Shown one piece after another: positions 16,246-24,999 of a stretch of 64,000 bases of DNA. Origin of the DNA: Oscillospiraceae bacterium (GTDB lineage: Bacteria; Bacillota; Clostridia; Oscillospirales; Oscillospiraceae). Position 1 is the stretch's first letter; every line of letters starts with the position of its first letter. The notes under the pieces are model-generated. The model was not told where the DNA came from. It worked only from the letters and a program-made list of their open reading frames with translations, and did not search any database. Both the position numbers and the translations under genes were made by a program. The stretch spans positions 62,001 to 126,000 of the forward strand of contig JAAWDI010000011.1 in NCBI GenBank assembly GCA_022793685.1, written 5' to 3'.

Positions 16246-19047
16246 TTATCCCTCCGCCTTCAGCACAGCGGCGCAGCGGGGGCAGAGGCCGTCGGCGCTC
16301 ACATGAGGGTCGAACTTCCAACAGCGGAGGCATTTTTCGCCCACCGCGCTCTCCACCTTGACGGTGAGGCCGGGGACGGTCTCGCCAGCATACCCCTCCA
16401 CGCTTTCGGCAGAAACGGTCAGTCCGGAGACGATGCACAGGTCTGCCAGCTCTGCGGCGTCAAATTCTGCCAGCGCATTCTGCACGGAGGCGGCTTCGCT
16501 GCCGAAGTGCAGGGTGACGGCCGCTTCAAGGCTCTTGCCGATGCGCTGCTCACTCCGCGCCATCTCCAGCGCCTTGTTCACGTCGGCGCGCAGGGCAATG
16601 ACCGCGTCCCACTTGGCCTGTTCTGCCTCAGACAGCGCCAAGGCCGTGTCAAAATCGGGGATGTCGTTCAGGAGCACGCTCTCCCCGTTGGCAGAGGCGT
16701 CGTGAGGCATGGCGTGCCAAATCTCGTCGGAGGTAAAGGCAAGGATGGGGGCCACCAGACGGGTCAGACCGTCCAGAATACGGTAGAGCACCGTCTGGGC
16801 GGAGGCGCGCTCCTGCTCGCTGCCGCAGTAGAGCCGGTCCTTGATGATGTCCAGATAGAAGTTGGACATATCCACCACGCAGAAATTGTAGATGGCGCGA
16901 TACACACCATGAAACTCATACTTTTCATAGGCGGCGCGGGCAGCCTTCACCAGCTCGTTGAACCTGGCCACCGCCCAGCGGTCAAGGGGCAGCAGGTCAG
17001 CGAGGGGGGTGGGGCGGTCTGGGTTGAAGCCGTCCAGATTGCCCAGCATATAGCGGGCGGTGTTGCGGATTTTCAAATATGCTTGGGAGAGCTGCTTCAT
17101 AATGTCCCCGGAAATACGCATATCCTGCGTATAGTCCGCCGAGGACACCCACAGGCGAAGCATATCCGCACCGTAGTCCTTGATGACCTCGTCGGGGGAC
17201 ACTGCGTTGCCCAAAGACTTGTGCATGGCCTTGCCCTCGCCGTCCACCGTCCAGCCGTGGGTGATAATCTGCTTGTAGGGGGCCACGCCGTTGCAGGCGA
17301 TGGAGGTGAGCATACTGGACTGGAACCAGCCGCGGTACTGGTCGCCGCCCTCCAGATAAATGTCAGCGGGATACTTCAGGTAGGGCCGCTCATTGGCCAC
17401 GGCGGCCCATGTGGAACCGGAGTCAAACCACACGTCCATGATGTCGGTCTCTTTGGTGAAGTGGGTGTGGCCGCACTTGGGGCATTTCAGACCCGCGGGG
17501 GCCAGTTCGTCGGCCTCCTTGTCGAACCAGATGTTGCTGCCGTGCTCACGGAACAGGCCGGAAATGTGGGCAATGGTGTTGGGGTTTACAATGGTCTCGC
17601 CGCATTCGGCGCAGTAGAACACGGGAATGGGCACGCCCCACACCCGCTGGCGGGAAATGCACCAGTCGCTGCGCTCGCTAATCATGGCGACCATGCGCTC
17701 CTTGCCCCATGCCGGATGCCAGCCAATGCCCTCGCAGGACTGCACAGCCGCCTCCTTGATGGCGTCCACGGAGCAGAACCATTGCTCGGTGGCGCGGTAG
17801 ATGATAGGGTGCTTGCAGCGCCAGCAGTGGGGGTAGGAGTGAACGATGTTTTCCTTGGCCAGCAGGAAGCCCTCCCGCTCCAAGTCCTCCACCACCATGT
17901 CGTTGCCCTTGGTGTAGTGCTGGCCGTCATAACGCGCGTCGGTCATAATGCCGCGGTCGTTGACCGGCACGGGCACGCCAATGTGGGTCAGCCCCGCCTT
18001 GTCGTAAGCCTGACAGATATTAAAGTCGTCCGCGCCGAAGCCGGGGGCGGTGTGAACGCAGCCGCTGCCCGCTTCCAGCGTAACGTGGTCGCCGTTGAGG
18101 ATAACGGAGTCCTGCTCCAGCAGGGGGTGCTTGGCCACCATCAGGTCGAACTCGCTGCCCTTCATGGTCGCCAGCACCTTGCAGGCGGCGTAGTCCAGTC
18201 CGGCGGCTTTGCAGACCTTCTCCGCCAGCTCCTTGGCCATAATATAGACCTCGCCGCCGGGAGCCTCCAACAGAACATAGTCAAACTCAGCATTCAGGCT
18301 GATGGCCGTGTTGCCGGGAATCGTCCACGGGGTCGTCGTCCAGATGACGAAGAACAGCTTGCTCAGGTCGCAGTACTGCCCCAGCTTGCCTTTGTCGTCC
18401 TTCACCGGGAACTTGACAAAGATGGTGGTACAGGGGTCGTCCTGATACTCAATCTCCGCCTCGGCAAGGGCGGTCTGGTCGTGGGGGCACCAGTACACCG
18501 ACTTCATGCCCTTGTAGATGAGGCCCTTTTCCGCCATCTTGCCGAAGACCTCAATTTGCTTGGCCTCGAACTCCGGCAGAAGGGTGATATAGGGGTTCTC
18601 CCACTCGCCCAGCACGCCCAGCCGCTGGAACTGGCCGGTCATCTTGTCGATATACTGGGTGGCGTACTCCCGGCACTTGTCCCGAAATTGGGCAGTGGTC
18701 ATTTCATTGCGCTTAACCTTCTTGTCCTTCAGCACAGCGGACTCGATGGGCAGGCCGTGAGTGTCCCAGCCGGGGACATAGGGGGCGCAGTAGCCCGTCA
18801 TGTTTTTATACTTGACGATGACGTCCTTCAAAATCTTGTTCATCGCCGTACCGATGTGGATATTGCCGTTGGCATAGGGAGGGCCGTCGTGGAGCACGAA
18901 GGTGGGCTTGCCTGCGTTCCGCTCCATCATCTTGTGGTAAAGCCGGTGCTCCTCCATCTCCTTCAGCATATCAGGCTCCCGTTTGGGTAGGCCTGCCCGC
19001 ATGGGGAAGTCGGTCTTGGGCAGGTGTACGGTCTGGTTGTAATCCAT
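16246..19047 (-). CDS. ileS: Isoleucyl-tRNA synthetase
   Basis: 933 residues, the usual length of bacterial IleRS. The class I HIGH motif appears as NGNIHIGTA and the KMSKS-equivalent loop as KAMHKSLGN (Met-His instead of Met-Ser). An editing domain lies between, and the C-terminal zinc finger CLRCWK...CPRC is present. ATG at 19045-19047 with GGAGGAACCACCC upstream; a longer frame upstream runs through the T-box and is not coding. Expression is controlled by the upstream T-box with an ATC specifier. It charges tRNA-Ile in the cytoplasm. Confidence 0.97.
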   Translation of the reverse strand: MDYNQTVHLPKTDFPMRAGLPKREPDMLKEMEEHRLYHKMMERNAGKPTFVLHDGPPYANGNIHIGTAMNKILKDVIVKYKNMTGYCAPYVPGWDTHGLPIESAVLKDKKVKRNEMTTAQFRDKCREYATQYIDKMTGQFQRLGVLGEWENPYITLLPEFEAKQIEVFGKMAEKGLIYKGMKSVYWCPHDQTALAEAEIEYQDDPCTTIFVKFPVKDDKGKLGQYCDLSKLFFVIWTTTPWTIPGNTAISLNAEFDYVLLEAPGGEVYIMAKELAEKVCKAAGLDYAACKVLATMKGSEFDLMVAKHPLLEQDSVILNGDHVTLEAGSGCVHTAPGFGADDFNICQAYDKAGLTHIGVPVPVNDRGIMTDARYDGQHYTKGNDMVVEDLEREGFLLAKENIVHSYPHCWRCKHPIIYRATEQWFCSVDAIKEAAVQSCEGIGWHPAWGKERMVAMISERSDWCISRQRVWGVPIPVFYCAECGETIVNPNTIAHISGLFREHGSNIWFDKEADELAPAGLKCPKCGHTHFTKETDIMDVWFDSGSTWAAVANERPYLKYPADIYLEGGDQYRGWFQSSMLTSIACNGVAPYKQIITHGWTVDGEGKAMHKSLGNAVSPDEVIKDYGADMLRLWVSSADYTQDMRISGDIMKQLSQAYLKIRNTARYMLGNLDGFNPDRPTPLADLLPLDRWAVARFNELVKAARAAYEKYEFHGVYRAIYNFCVVDMSNFYLDIIKDRLYCGSEQERASAQTVLYRILDGLTRLVAPILAFTSDEIWHAMPHDASANGESVLLNDIPDFDTALALSEAEQAKWDAVIALRADVNKALEMARSEQRIGKSLEAAVTLHFGSEAASVQNALAEFDAAELADLCIVSGLTVSAESVEGYAGETVPGLTVKVESAVGEKCLRCWKFDPHVSADGLCPRCAAVLKAEG

Positions 19048-19084
19048 GGGTGGTTCCTCCTGTATCTTCCAAATGGAGCGGTTC

Positions 19085-19325
19085 CAAAAAGAAAAACGCC
19101 CTTGTCCCCAAAGAGACAAAGGCGCAAACCTCTGCGGTACCACTCTTTTTGCCGGGTATTCCGGCCTCTCAAGCTGTGATGTAACGGTCACGCCCGCCGG
19201 AGCTTACTCTCGTTCAGCCCCGAAGCTGTGAGGTGATATTCCGCCCGGTTTCCCGTCCGCCTTGCACCAAACGGCGGCTCTCTGCGCGGGAAAGCTGTGC
19301 GTACTCGTCCTCGTCCTCGCTTTTG
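19085..19325 (-). promoter_or_regulatory. T-box leader (isoleucine) with terminator
   Basis: Minus-strand features: GCAGAGAGC near the 5' end; specifier loop AATATCACC with codon ATC (19235-19237) for Ile; the T-box core GAGTGGTACCGCAGAGG (19129-19146 region); and a terminator CGCCCTTGTC/GACAAAGGCG (19097-19124) ending in a T run. Uncharged tRNA-Ile stabilises the antiterminator. This accounts for most of the 417-bp gap between ileS and divIVA. Confidence 0.95.
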
Positions 19326-19338
19326 TGTATTTCGCTTT

Positions 19339-19367
19339 ATTTTATCCGCTTTTCCGGGCGCTGTCAA
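19339..19367 (-). promoter_or_regulatory. ileS promoter
   Basis: Minus-strand TTGACA (19362-19367), 17 bp, TAAAAT (19339-19344). Confidence 0.85.
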
Positions 19368-19419
19368 GAGGTGTGCTTCGGGACGGCCAGAAGTTGGCCG
19401 GACACAAATGCCTCATAAT

Positions 19420-19451
19420 GAAAACCGGCATGGCCTGCGGCCATGCCGGTA
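19420..19451 (-). terminator. divIVA terminator
   Basis: Perfect 12-bp stem ACCGGCATGGCC / GGCCATGCCGGT with a 3-nt loop and a short T tail, 14 bp after the divIVA stop. It ends the long housekeeping transcript. Confidence 0.85.
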
Positions 19452-19464
19452 AAGCGTTTTTTCG

Positions 19465-20259
19465 TTAAGGCTCAAAGCCCGCGCCGAAATGGCTTGCAAG
19501 GTCGTCCAAGTCAAAGCGGTCCCGACGGGTAGGCTCCTCCACCGGCGGCTCCTCATCCTCTTCAGGCCCCTCTACGGTACGCTCCCGCTCTGCGTCCTCC
19601 CCATCCTTTTCGTAATCGAACAGGGCGGCCGGTTCCTCTTCCCGGCGGGCGGAAACATCCACGGTAACAGGCGCGAACACCTGCGTGGCAGCAGAGCTGT
19701 CCTCCGGCTCCTGTACCTTCGGCTCGGCCTCTTTCCTGACCAAGTCCTGCATGGTGCGCTCAATATCAAAGGCAGCGCTCAGCACCGGGTCGGGCTTTTT
19801 CTCCGGAGCAGAGATTTCCTCAAGGCCGCTGATAAAGTCCACTTCTTTGGACAGTTCCCGCTTCAGCGTCGCCACATATTGACTGGTAGCAGCCTTGGCC
19901 GCCTCCAGACGGGCAAGCTGGTCCGCTTCCTGCTTCTTTAGCTCCTCCATGCGGGCAGCAGCGTCTTCCTCCACCTGGTCGAGCATAGCTTTTTTCTTGC
20001 TTTCGGCGTCGCTCACCATCTCGTCAGCAATGCGCTGGGCAGTCAGCAGGGCCTTTCGCATGGCTTCTTCTGTGGAGCGGTATTCCTCCACCTTGTCCAC
20101 CAGCACCTTCATTTTGCTTTTCAGAACTGCGTTCTCGTTATAAAGGGCGGTGTAGTCCGCCGTAAGCACGTCGAGAAAATCATCCACCATGCCCATGTTA
20201 TAGCCGCCAAAGGAAGCCTTGGCAAAAGAGCGCTCAGATACCTCTTGGGGTGTCAGCAT
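19465..20259 (-). CDS. divIVA: DivIVA-domain protein
   Basis: 264 residues. Residues 1-60 form the DivIVA domain (MLTPQEVSERSFAKASFGGY, then VDDFLD), which binds negatively curved membrane through an N-terminal loop. A long coiled coil follows (about 30-150), then an acidic disordered tail (PEEDEEPPVEEP). In Firmicutes it directs division-site or polar proteins. It lies after sepF in the usual ylm-type neighbourhood but 200 bp away, with a structured intergenic element between. Confidence 0.93.
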   Translation of the reverse strand: MLTPQEVSERSFAKASFGGYNMGMVDDFLDVLTADYTALYNENAVLKSKMKVLVDKVEEYRSTEEAMRKALLTAQRIADEMVSDAESKKKAMLDQVEEDAAARMEELKKQEADQLARLEAAKAATSQYVATLKRELSKEVDFISGLEEISAPEKKPDPVLSAAFDIERTMQDLVRKEAEPKVQEPEDSSAATQVFAPVTVDVSARREEEPAALFDYEKDGEDAERERTVEGPEEDEEPPVEEPTRRDRFDLDDLASHFGAGFEP

Positions 20260-20371
20260 ACAGGTTCCCCCTTATTAAACTCTCTATACAGGGACGCCGG
20301 AAATGTGCGTTTTCGCAGTGCGGGCACGCTCACGCTGGACGCATGGCCGGGTCGATAACCCCTCCGACTGC

Positions 20372-20415
20372 GCCGACAAACAGACCGCACGTTGTGCGCT
20401 TTTCGGTTTGTCGGC
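20372..20415 (-). repeat. Structured element between sepF and divIVA
   Basis: Perfect 10-bp outer stem GCCGACAAAC (20372-20381) / GTTTGTCGGC (20406-20415) enclosing a second hairpin CGCAC-GTT-GTGCG (20386-20398). There is no T tail. The rest of the 204-bp gap (20260-20463) shows no convincing gene. Confidence 0.65.
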
Positions 20416-20463
20416 ATCCGCTCCGGGGTCTATCTCCCCTATGCGCCTCCGCGAGCGCTTCTT

Positions 20464-20949
20464 TTAGAAATACATTCCGTTGTTTTCCAGCTCGTCAATG
20501 AGGTCGCCCAGAATGTCCACGTTATAGGGCGTAATGATGTACGTCGAAATGGCCACCTTCTTGATTTTGCCCTCGTTGGCATAGGCCACGCCGGACAGGA
20601 AATCCAGCAAACGGCGGGCAATTTCCTTGTTGGTGGACTCCAAATTCAGCACCACCGTGCGCTTATCCCGCAGATGGTCCGCAATTTCAGAGGCGTTCTC
20701 AAAACGGTCAGGCTTCACCAGCACCACCTGAAGCTGGGTGGTGGTGTGGATATTGACCACCTTATTGCTGCGGCGCGGCTCCAGCTCCGCGGTGGGCATG
20801 GTATTCTCCCGCTCGCGGACGGCCAGCCTGTCGCGTTCGCGGCGGTCGCTGCGCTGCACCGGCTCGAAGTCGTCGTCCAGCTCCTCGTCGTCTAAATCGT
20901 CCTCATCATACGGACGGGCCAGGCGCTTGATTTCATCAAACAGTCCCAT
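20464..20949 (-). CDS. sepF: Cell division protein SepF
   Basis: 161 residues. The N-terminal amphipathic membrane anchor (MGLFDEIKRLARPY) and C-terminal SepF domain (VVLVKPDRFENASEIADHL... RTVVLNLE...) are clear, ending in NVDILGDLIDELENNG. SepF polymerises into arcs that bind the FtsZ C-terminus and anchor the Z-ring. The central linker (about 15-70) is very acidic and then Arg-rich. It follows yggS by 26 bp. Confidence 0.96.
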   Translation of the reverse strand: MGLFDEIKRLARPYDEDDLDDEELDDDFEPVQRSDRRERDRLAVRERENTMPTAELEPRRSNKVVNIHTTTQLQVVLVKPDRFENASEIADHLRDKRTVVLNLESTNKEIARRLLDFLSGVAYANEGKIKKVAISTYIITPYNVDILGDLIDELENNGMYF

Positions 20950-20975
20950 TGGAAAAATTCCCCCTGTCGTTGGTT

Positions 20976-21701
20976 TCAGTTCTTGTGTGATGGCACTGCC
21001 TTCTGTGCGCGCGGGCCGAACAGCGTTGTACCAAGCCTCACCATTGTGGCGCCGGCACGCACCGCGTCCTCGTAATCTCTGCTCATACCCATGGAAAGAC
21101 AGTTTATAACACTTACATTATCGTTGATTTTAGTTCTTATGTCAACATAAAGCTGCGCCATTTTTACAAAAAACTCTCGGTTACCCCCAGCCGCGACGCA
21201 AATCGGCGGGATAGCCATCAGTCCCCGCAGGCGAAGATGGGGAAATTGAGAGATGGTTTCCGCCGCCGTTTGGGTCTCCGCCGGAGAAAAACCGCCCTTG
21301 GCCTCCTCGCCGCCGACATTGACCTCCAGCAGAATGTCCTGCACAACGCCCAGCTTGTCCGCCTGACGCTCTATGGCCTCCGCCAGATGGAGAGAGTCCA
21401 CCGAATGAATCAGGCTGACCTTGCCCACCACATATTTCACCTTATTGGTCTGAAGCCGCCCGATAAAGTGTAGCTTCGCGCCCTCATAGGCGTTCTCCGC
21501 CAGATGGGCGTTCATCTCCTGCACCCGGTTCTCACCGCAGACGGTTATTCCGGCCCGGATAGCGGCCCGAATGGTCTCATCCGTCTGTGTTTTCGTGGCG
21601 GCCACCAGCGTAACCTCCGCCGGGTCGCGCCCCGCCTCCAGAGCCGCCGCACGAATGTTTTCACGTGCCTGCGCCACCCGTTGCTCCAAGGTCTCCATCA
21701 T
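20976..21701 (-). CDS. YggS/PLPBP-family PLP homeostasis protein
   Basis: 241 residues, an alanine-racemase-type barrel without the second domain. PLP lysine in LVAATKTQ near residue 37; other conserved parts are GENRVQE, HFIGRLQTNK and LSMGMSRDYEDAV. Such proteins bind PLP and buffer its level and amino-acid metabolism; they have no racemase activity. Start: first of two adjacent ATGs, with AGAGGG 6 nt upstream. Sits in the conserved yggS-sepF-divIVA order. Confidence 0.95.
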   Translation of the reverse strand: MMETLEQRVAQARENIRAAALEAGRDPAEVTLVAATKTQTDETIRAAIRAGITVCGENRVQEMNAHLAENAYEGAKLHFIGRLQTNKVKYVVGKVSLIHSVDSLHLAEAIERQADKLGVVQDILLEVNVGGEEAKGGFSPAETQTAAETISQFPHLRLRGLMAIPPICVAAGGNREFFVKMAQLYVDIRTKINDNVSVINCLSMGMSRDYEDAVRAGATMVRLGTTLFGPRAQKAVPSHKN

Positions 21702-21720
21702 CAAGCGCCCTCTTTCTCTG

Positions 21721-22941
21721 TCACCGGACGATTTTCCCGTCATAAAGCCCTGTGGCGGATACAATGACTTCATCTCCTGCCCTGAGGCTTGTCCTGTCGT
21801 CTACTGCCGCGCTCAGAACATAGTAGTCGTCGCCCTCCGCCAGCACCTTGGCCGGTTTGAACTCCGCCTTCTGTCCCACGGCGCAATATACGCCGGGGGC
21901 CCCCTCTTCGTTCACCCGCAGGGCCGCCTTGGGTACCCGCACGCCGGTCTTGCGTTCAAATATGATGTCCACCGTCTGGCGGCGGAGAAGAGTAATTTCG
22001 GACAGGGAGTGGGTAGAGGAAAAAATCACGGTCACTCGTCCGTCCTGTACGTCGGAAATGGACTCCACCCGCATGGACACATCGCCCGACCAGTCACGGG
22101 AAAAGCTGACGGTAGCAAGCTGTCCCTCATAAAGCCGTTCCGCATCGGAGGCGGAAATCGCCGTGACAAAATACCACCGGCTGGACGTGATGAGCTTGCC
22201 CAAGGCCGTGGTCTCCTGTTCGCCGCGCCCCATCAGTTGGTCCATCTCTTCCGGGGTCAGGCGGAAAATGGTCTCCGGCGTTACCACGGCTTCATAGCCG
22301 TCGGCCCGCGCGGAAAAAACGCCGGACGCGGGCGCCGTCACTGAGGTGGTGTCCGCGCCTGCCTGCCGCCGCAGGTTGGTCAGCCGGTCTCTCAACTGGC
22401 TCAACTGGCCGGTCAGAGCCGCTACATCCCCCTCGCCATAGGTATATTCCCGCTTGAGGATGCCGCTTTTCAGCTCCAGCACACCCTCTTCTAAATTGGT
22501 CAGGTCGCTTTCTGCGGCGGCGGCGCGCAACTTGATGATGCTCTCCCCGATGCTCTCGTCCAGCCGTGCGGAGGAAGAGCCTTCACCCACGCCTGTGATG
22601 GCGTACTCAAGCTGTTCCGCCTCCATTTCCAGCGCGCGTATCTCCTGCGCCCTGTCCTGGGCGGCGGAGGAGCTGTAAATCACTGCCACCTGTTGGCCGC
22701 GGCCTATCTTTTCGCCTTCTTCGGCCGTGATGGAAACAATACCGGCGCGCTCAGGGAGCACGCTCTCCTCCCGCACCAGCAGGCCGGACGCCTCCACGCC
22801 GTCGTCCACCGTATATGTATAGGCCACGGTGGTGGTAAGCGGGTCGCTCAGACCCTGCACGGCGTGAACGCAAAAATAGATGGCGATTCCAATAAAAAGA
22901 ATCACCATGACCAGGCGGGTGATGACCGTTCCCTGCTTCAT
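21721..22941 (-). CDS. HlyD-like membrane-anchored adaptor protein
   Basis: 406 residues. One N-terminal membrane segment (about 8-28), then biotinyl-lipoyl-like halves around a helical hairpin (SAAQDRAQEIRALEMEAEQLEYA ... GQLSQLRDRLTNLRRQ, about 90-195), then beta-barrel domains. The segment SVTAPASGVFS marks the second lipoyl half. The organisation is that of periplasmic adaptor/membrane-fusion proteins, although the cell is Gram-positive and no transporter gene adjoins. Position directly upstream of yggS-sepF suggests an envelope or division role. Confidence 0.8.
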   Translation of the reverse strand: MKQGTVITRLVMVILFIGIAIYFCVHAVQGLSDPLTTTVAYTYTVDDGVEASGLLVREESVLPERAGIVSITAEEGEKIGRGQQVAVIYSSSAAQDRAQEIRALEMEAEQLEYAITGVGEGSSSARLDESIGESIIKLRAAAAESDLTNLEEGVLELKSGILKREYTYGEGDVAALTGQLSQLRDRLTNLRRQAGADTTSVTAPASGVFSARADGYEAVVTPETIFRLTPEEMDQLMGRGEQETTALGKLITSSRWYFVTAISASDAERLYEGQLATVSFSRDWSGDVSMRVESISDVQDGRVTVIFSSTHSLSEITLLRRQTVDIIFERKTGVRVPKAALRVNEEGAPGVYCAVGQKAEFKPAKVLAEGDDYYVLSAAVDDRTSLRAGDEVIVSATGLYDGKIVR

Positions 22942-23053
22942 GGTCTCTTAACCTCCCTGTTTCTGTCTCTCAGAAGGTGTGTAGAAGGCTTGTCCCCCGC
23001 CGGGCCACGCCCCGCGGGGACTCCTTCCCTTGGAAATGCTCGCGGGTACACGC

Positions 23054-23113
23054 CCCGCCGCCGCCAAGGTTTTGCGCAGCAAAGCCTTGCGCGCCGCTTT
23101 GCGGCGGTGGCGG
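23054..23113. repeat. GC-rich nested inverted repeats between hfq and the HlyD-like gene
   Basis: In a 184-bp gap (22942-23125) there is AAGGTTTTGC-gca-GCAAAGCCTT (23066-23088, one wobble), a second hairpin GCCGC-TTT-GCGGC (23093-23105) and flanking CCGCCGCC/GGCGG tracts. No T tail, no coding signal. It resembles a REP-like intergenic element; whether it recurs elsewhere cannot be seen here. Confidence 0.5.
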
Positions 23114-23125
23114 CAAGCGCCTCCC

Positions 23126-23347
23126 TTACAGCTCCACCGGCTGCTCCGGTGTAAAGGTGGAAATCGCGTGCTTGAAAATCATCTGCTGCTTGCCGTCGGT
23201 CATCAAAATGACCGAAAAGGTGTCATGTCCGGCGACATAGCCCTTCAACTGGTAGCCGTTCATCAGGAAAACGGTCACCGGGCGGCGGTCTGTCTCCAAC
23301 GCGGTGAGGAACTGTTCTTGAATACTATTGTTGTCTTGCTTTTGCAT
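23126..23347 (-). CDS. hfq: RNA chaperone Hfq
   Basis: 73 residues, as in short Firmicutes Hfq. Sm1 motif around NGYQLKGYVAGHDTFSVIL and Sm2 motif IFKHAISTF with the RNA-contacting Lys-His. The start gives MQKQDNNSIQEQFL; the longer upstream frame overlaps miaA and is rejected. It lies 31 bp after miaA, the classic miaA-hfq order. The hexamer binds U-rich and A-rich RNA and aids sRNA-mRNA pairing. Confidence 0.95.
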   Translation of the reverse strand: MQKQDNNSIQEQFLTALETDRRPVTVFLMNGYQLKGYVAGHDTFSVILMTDGKQQMIFKHAISTFTPEQPVEL

Positions 23348-23378
23348 ATGGGCACACTCCTTTTTCTTGTCTATGCCC

Positions 23379-24317
23379 CTATGATAATCCAAATTCTTCC
23401 ATATAGTGTGTCGAATTTTGGATGGCCTGCTGAAAATCGGGCGTTTTTCCCCAAAGGAGCCACTTGGCCTCCTGATTTCGCCGGAACCATGTGAGCTGCC
23501 GCTTGGCATACTGCCGGGAACGGAGCTTCACCTCCGCCGCCGCCTGCCCCACGTCGCCGCCCGTTTGGATGGCGGCCGCCAGCTCCTTATAGCCGATAGC
23601 CTGCATGGCAGTACATTTGGCCGGAACGCCCTCCGCAAGCAGGGCGCGCACCTCCTGCTCCAATCCGCGGGCCATCATTTCGTCCACCCGCTCGTCGATG
23701 CGGCGATGAAGGTCGGCACGGTCGGCAAAGGACAGAACGAGCGTCAGCGCCTCATACCGTGGCGGCCGGACCGCGTCCTCCTCGTCGTGCTGGGTGATGG
23801 TCTTTCCCGTCTCATAGTAGACCTCCAGCGCCCGAAGGATACGCTTCCCATCCGCCAGCGGCAGCTTGGCCGCCCGCTGGGGGTCGATGGCCTTCAGCTC
23901 CTCCCACAGCGGAGTAATGCCCTCTTCTTCCGCACGGCGCTGCAATTTTAAGCGGGTCTCCCCCGTAAAAGCGGCGAAGCGCCGACCGGAGAGAAGGGAG
24001 TCCAAGTAAAGTCCGGTGCCGCCCACCAAAATGGGTAGCTTTCCCCGTGACAAAATATCGTCAACACAGCGCCCCGCCATATCCACATAACGGGCCACAG
24101 AAAAATCCTCGTCCGGCTCCGCCACGTCCAGCATATGGTGAGGAACGCCCCGCATCTCCTCCGCCGTGGCCTTGGCGGTTCCAATATCCATGCGACGGTA
24201 GACCTGCATGGAGTCGGCGGAGACCACCTCGCCGCCGTGGCGCAGGGCCAGCTCTACCGACAGCGCCGTTTTGCCTGTGGCGGTGGGGCCGCAGATGACC
24301 AGTACCTTCGGCGGCAA
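23379..24317 (-). CDS. miaA: tRNA dimethylallyltransferase MiaA
   Basis: 312 residues. P-loop GPTATGKT near the N-terminus, DSMQVY substrate motif, and GGTGLYLDSLL. It transfers a dimethylallyl group to A37 of tRNAs reading UNN codons. The next modification enzyme, MiaB, is encoded upstream in the same gene run. Followed by hfq. Confidence 0.97.
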   Translation of the reverse strand: MPPKVLVICGPTATGKTALSVELALRHGGEVVSADSMQVYRRMDIGTAKATAEEMRGVPHHMLDVAEPDEDFSVARYVDMAGRCVDDILSRGKLPILVGGTGLYLDSLLSGRRFAAFTGETRLKLQRRAEEEGITPLWEELKAIDPQRAAKLPLADGKRILRALEVYYETGKTITQHDEEDAVRPPRYEALTLVLSFADRADLHRRIDERVDEMMARGLEQEVRALLAEGVPAKCTAMQAIGYKELAAAIQTGGDVGQAAAEVKLRSRQYAKRQLTWFRRNQEAKWLLWGKTPDFQQAIQNSTHYMEEFGLS

Positions 24318-24338
24318 CGCTCTCTCCTCCTCTTATGG

Positions 24339-24989
24339 TCACACTGACGTGTCACACGCCGCACCATAGGCGGCTTTGGCGGTTTCCACCAGCCGCTCCA
24401 GCAGGTCGGTGGACGCATCCTCCACAACCTTCGCCGGCAAAATCTCGTCGCCGTCCCCTACGCCCTTCAGCGTGCCCCATTCCACGGGGAACAGGTTCGT
24501 GCGAACCTCCAGCAGATGGTCGGTTCCCCCGTCTGATGGAATCAGCTTCAAAAACAGCGGCAATACCGCCGGCGCTTTCTCCCTTGCCTTACGCAGGCAT
24601 CCCTGCAAAGCGGGCCGGGACAACATCAGTCGGGCAAACGCCTCGTCGTCCGTCTTGACCTGATAGCCCTCGATTGACTGCGCCTCCGTCTTTTTCCCCA
24701 GCAATCCGCGCAGACCCTTTTGGGGCTGCACGGTCACGGTGCGCCGCCTGTTCAACTCCACCTCTGCCGCCGCCATCGTCCACATCGCGCCCCCTCTGGG
24801 CGCTCCACCGGAGATGTTGGTGCGTACCACCGCGTCATACTCCGGACAAACGGTTACCTTGGCGCCTCGGTACGGCAGAATGAGCGTTCCGTTGGGCCGC
24901 ACATCTTCCGCAAGACCTGCGGGCGGCGTGCCGAAAAAAGCGCCGCCCAGCTTCTCATGCAAGCGGTAAAGGTTTTCGTTCCAGTGCAT
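24339..24989 (-). CDS. Conserved-context hypothetical protein between mutL and miaA
   Basis: 216 residues; I do not recognise the family. No signal peptide or membrane helix is visible; the composition is mixed alpha/beta with Gly-rich turns (GGAPRGGAMW near the middle). The motif RRTVTVQPQKGLRGLLGKK is basic. It fits tightly between mutL (10-bp gap) and miaA (21-bp gap) on the same strand with matching codon usage, so it is a real gene of the operon. Confidence 0.65.
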   Translation of the reverse strand: MHWNENLYRLHEKLGGAFFGTPPAGLAEDVRPNGTLILPYRGAKVTVCPEYDAVVRTNISGGAPRGGAMWTMAAAEVELNRRRTVTVQPQKGLRGLLGKKTEAQSIEGYQVKTDDEAFARLMLSRPALQGCLRKAREKAPAVLPLFLKLIPSDGGTDHLLEVRTNLFPVEWGTLKGVGDGDEILPAKVVEDASTDLLERLVETAKAAYGAACDTSV

Positions 24990-24999
24990 AGTTTCTCCT

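Noticed and set aside
16237-18990. A 917-codon open frame on the plus strand opposite ileS
   Set aside because: Translation is His/Gly/Val-rich without domains; ileS on the other strand explains the region. High GC codon bias opens long antisense frames. The same applies to plus-strand frames at 2168-4723, 29011-31152, 46821-49379 and 57120-59114 and the minus-strand frame at 41913-44189.
19048-19191. N-terminal extension of ileS
   Set aside because: The in-frame upstream segment is the T-box antiterminator/terminator RNA, and the ATG at 19047 has a proper ribosome site.
20253-20417. 54-codon open frame on the minus strand between sepF and divIVA
   Set aside because: Its start region and body coincide with the structured hairpins, it is very basic with no family resemblance, and it overlaps the divIVA start.
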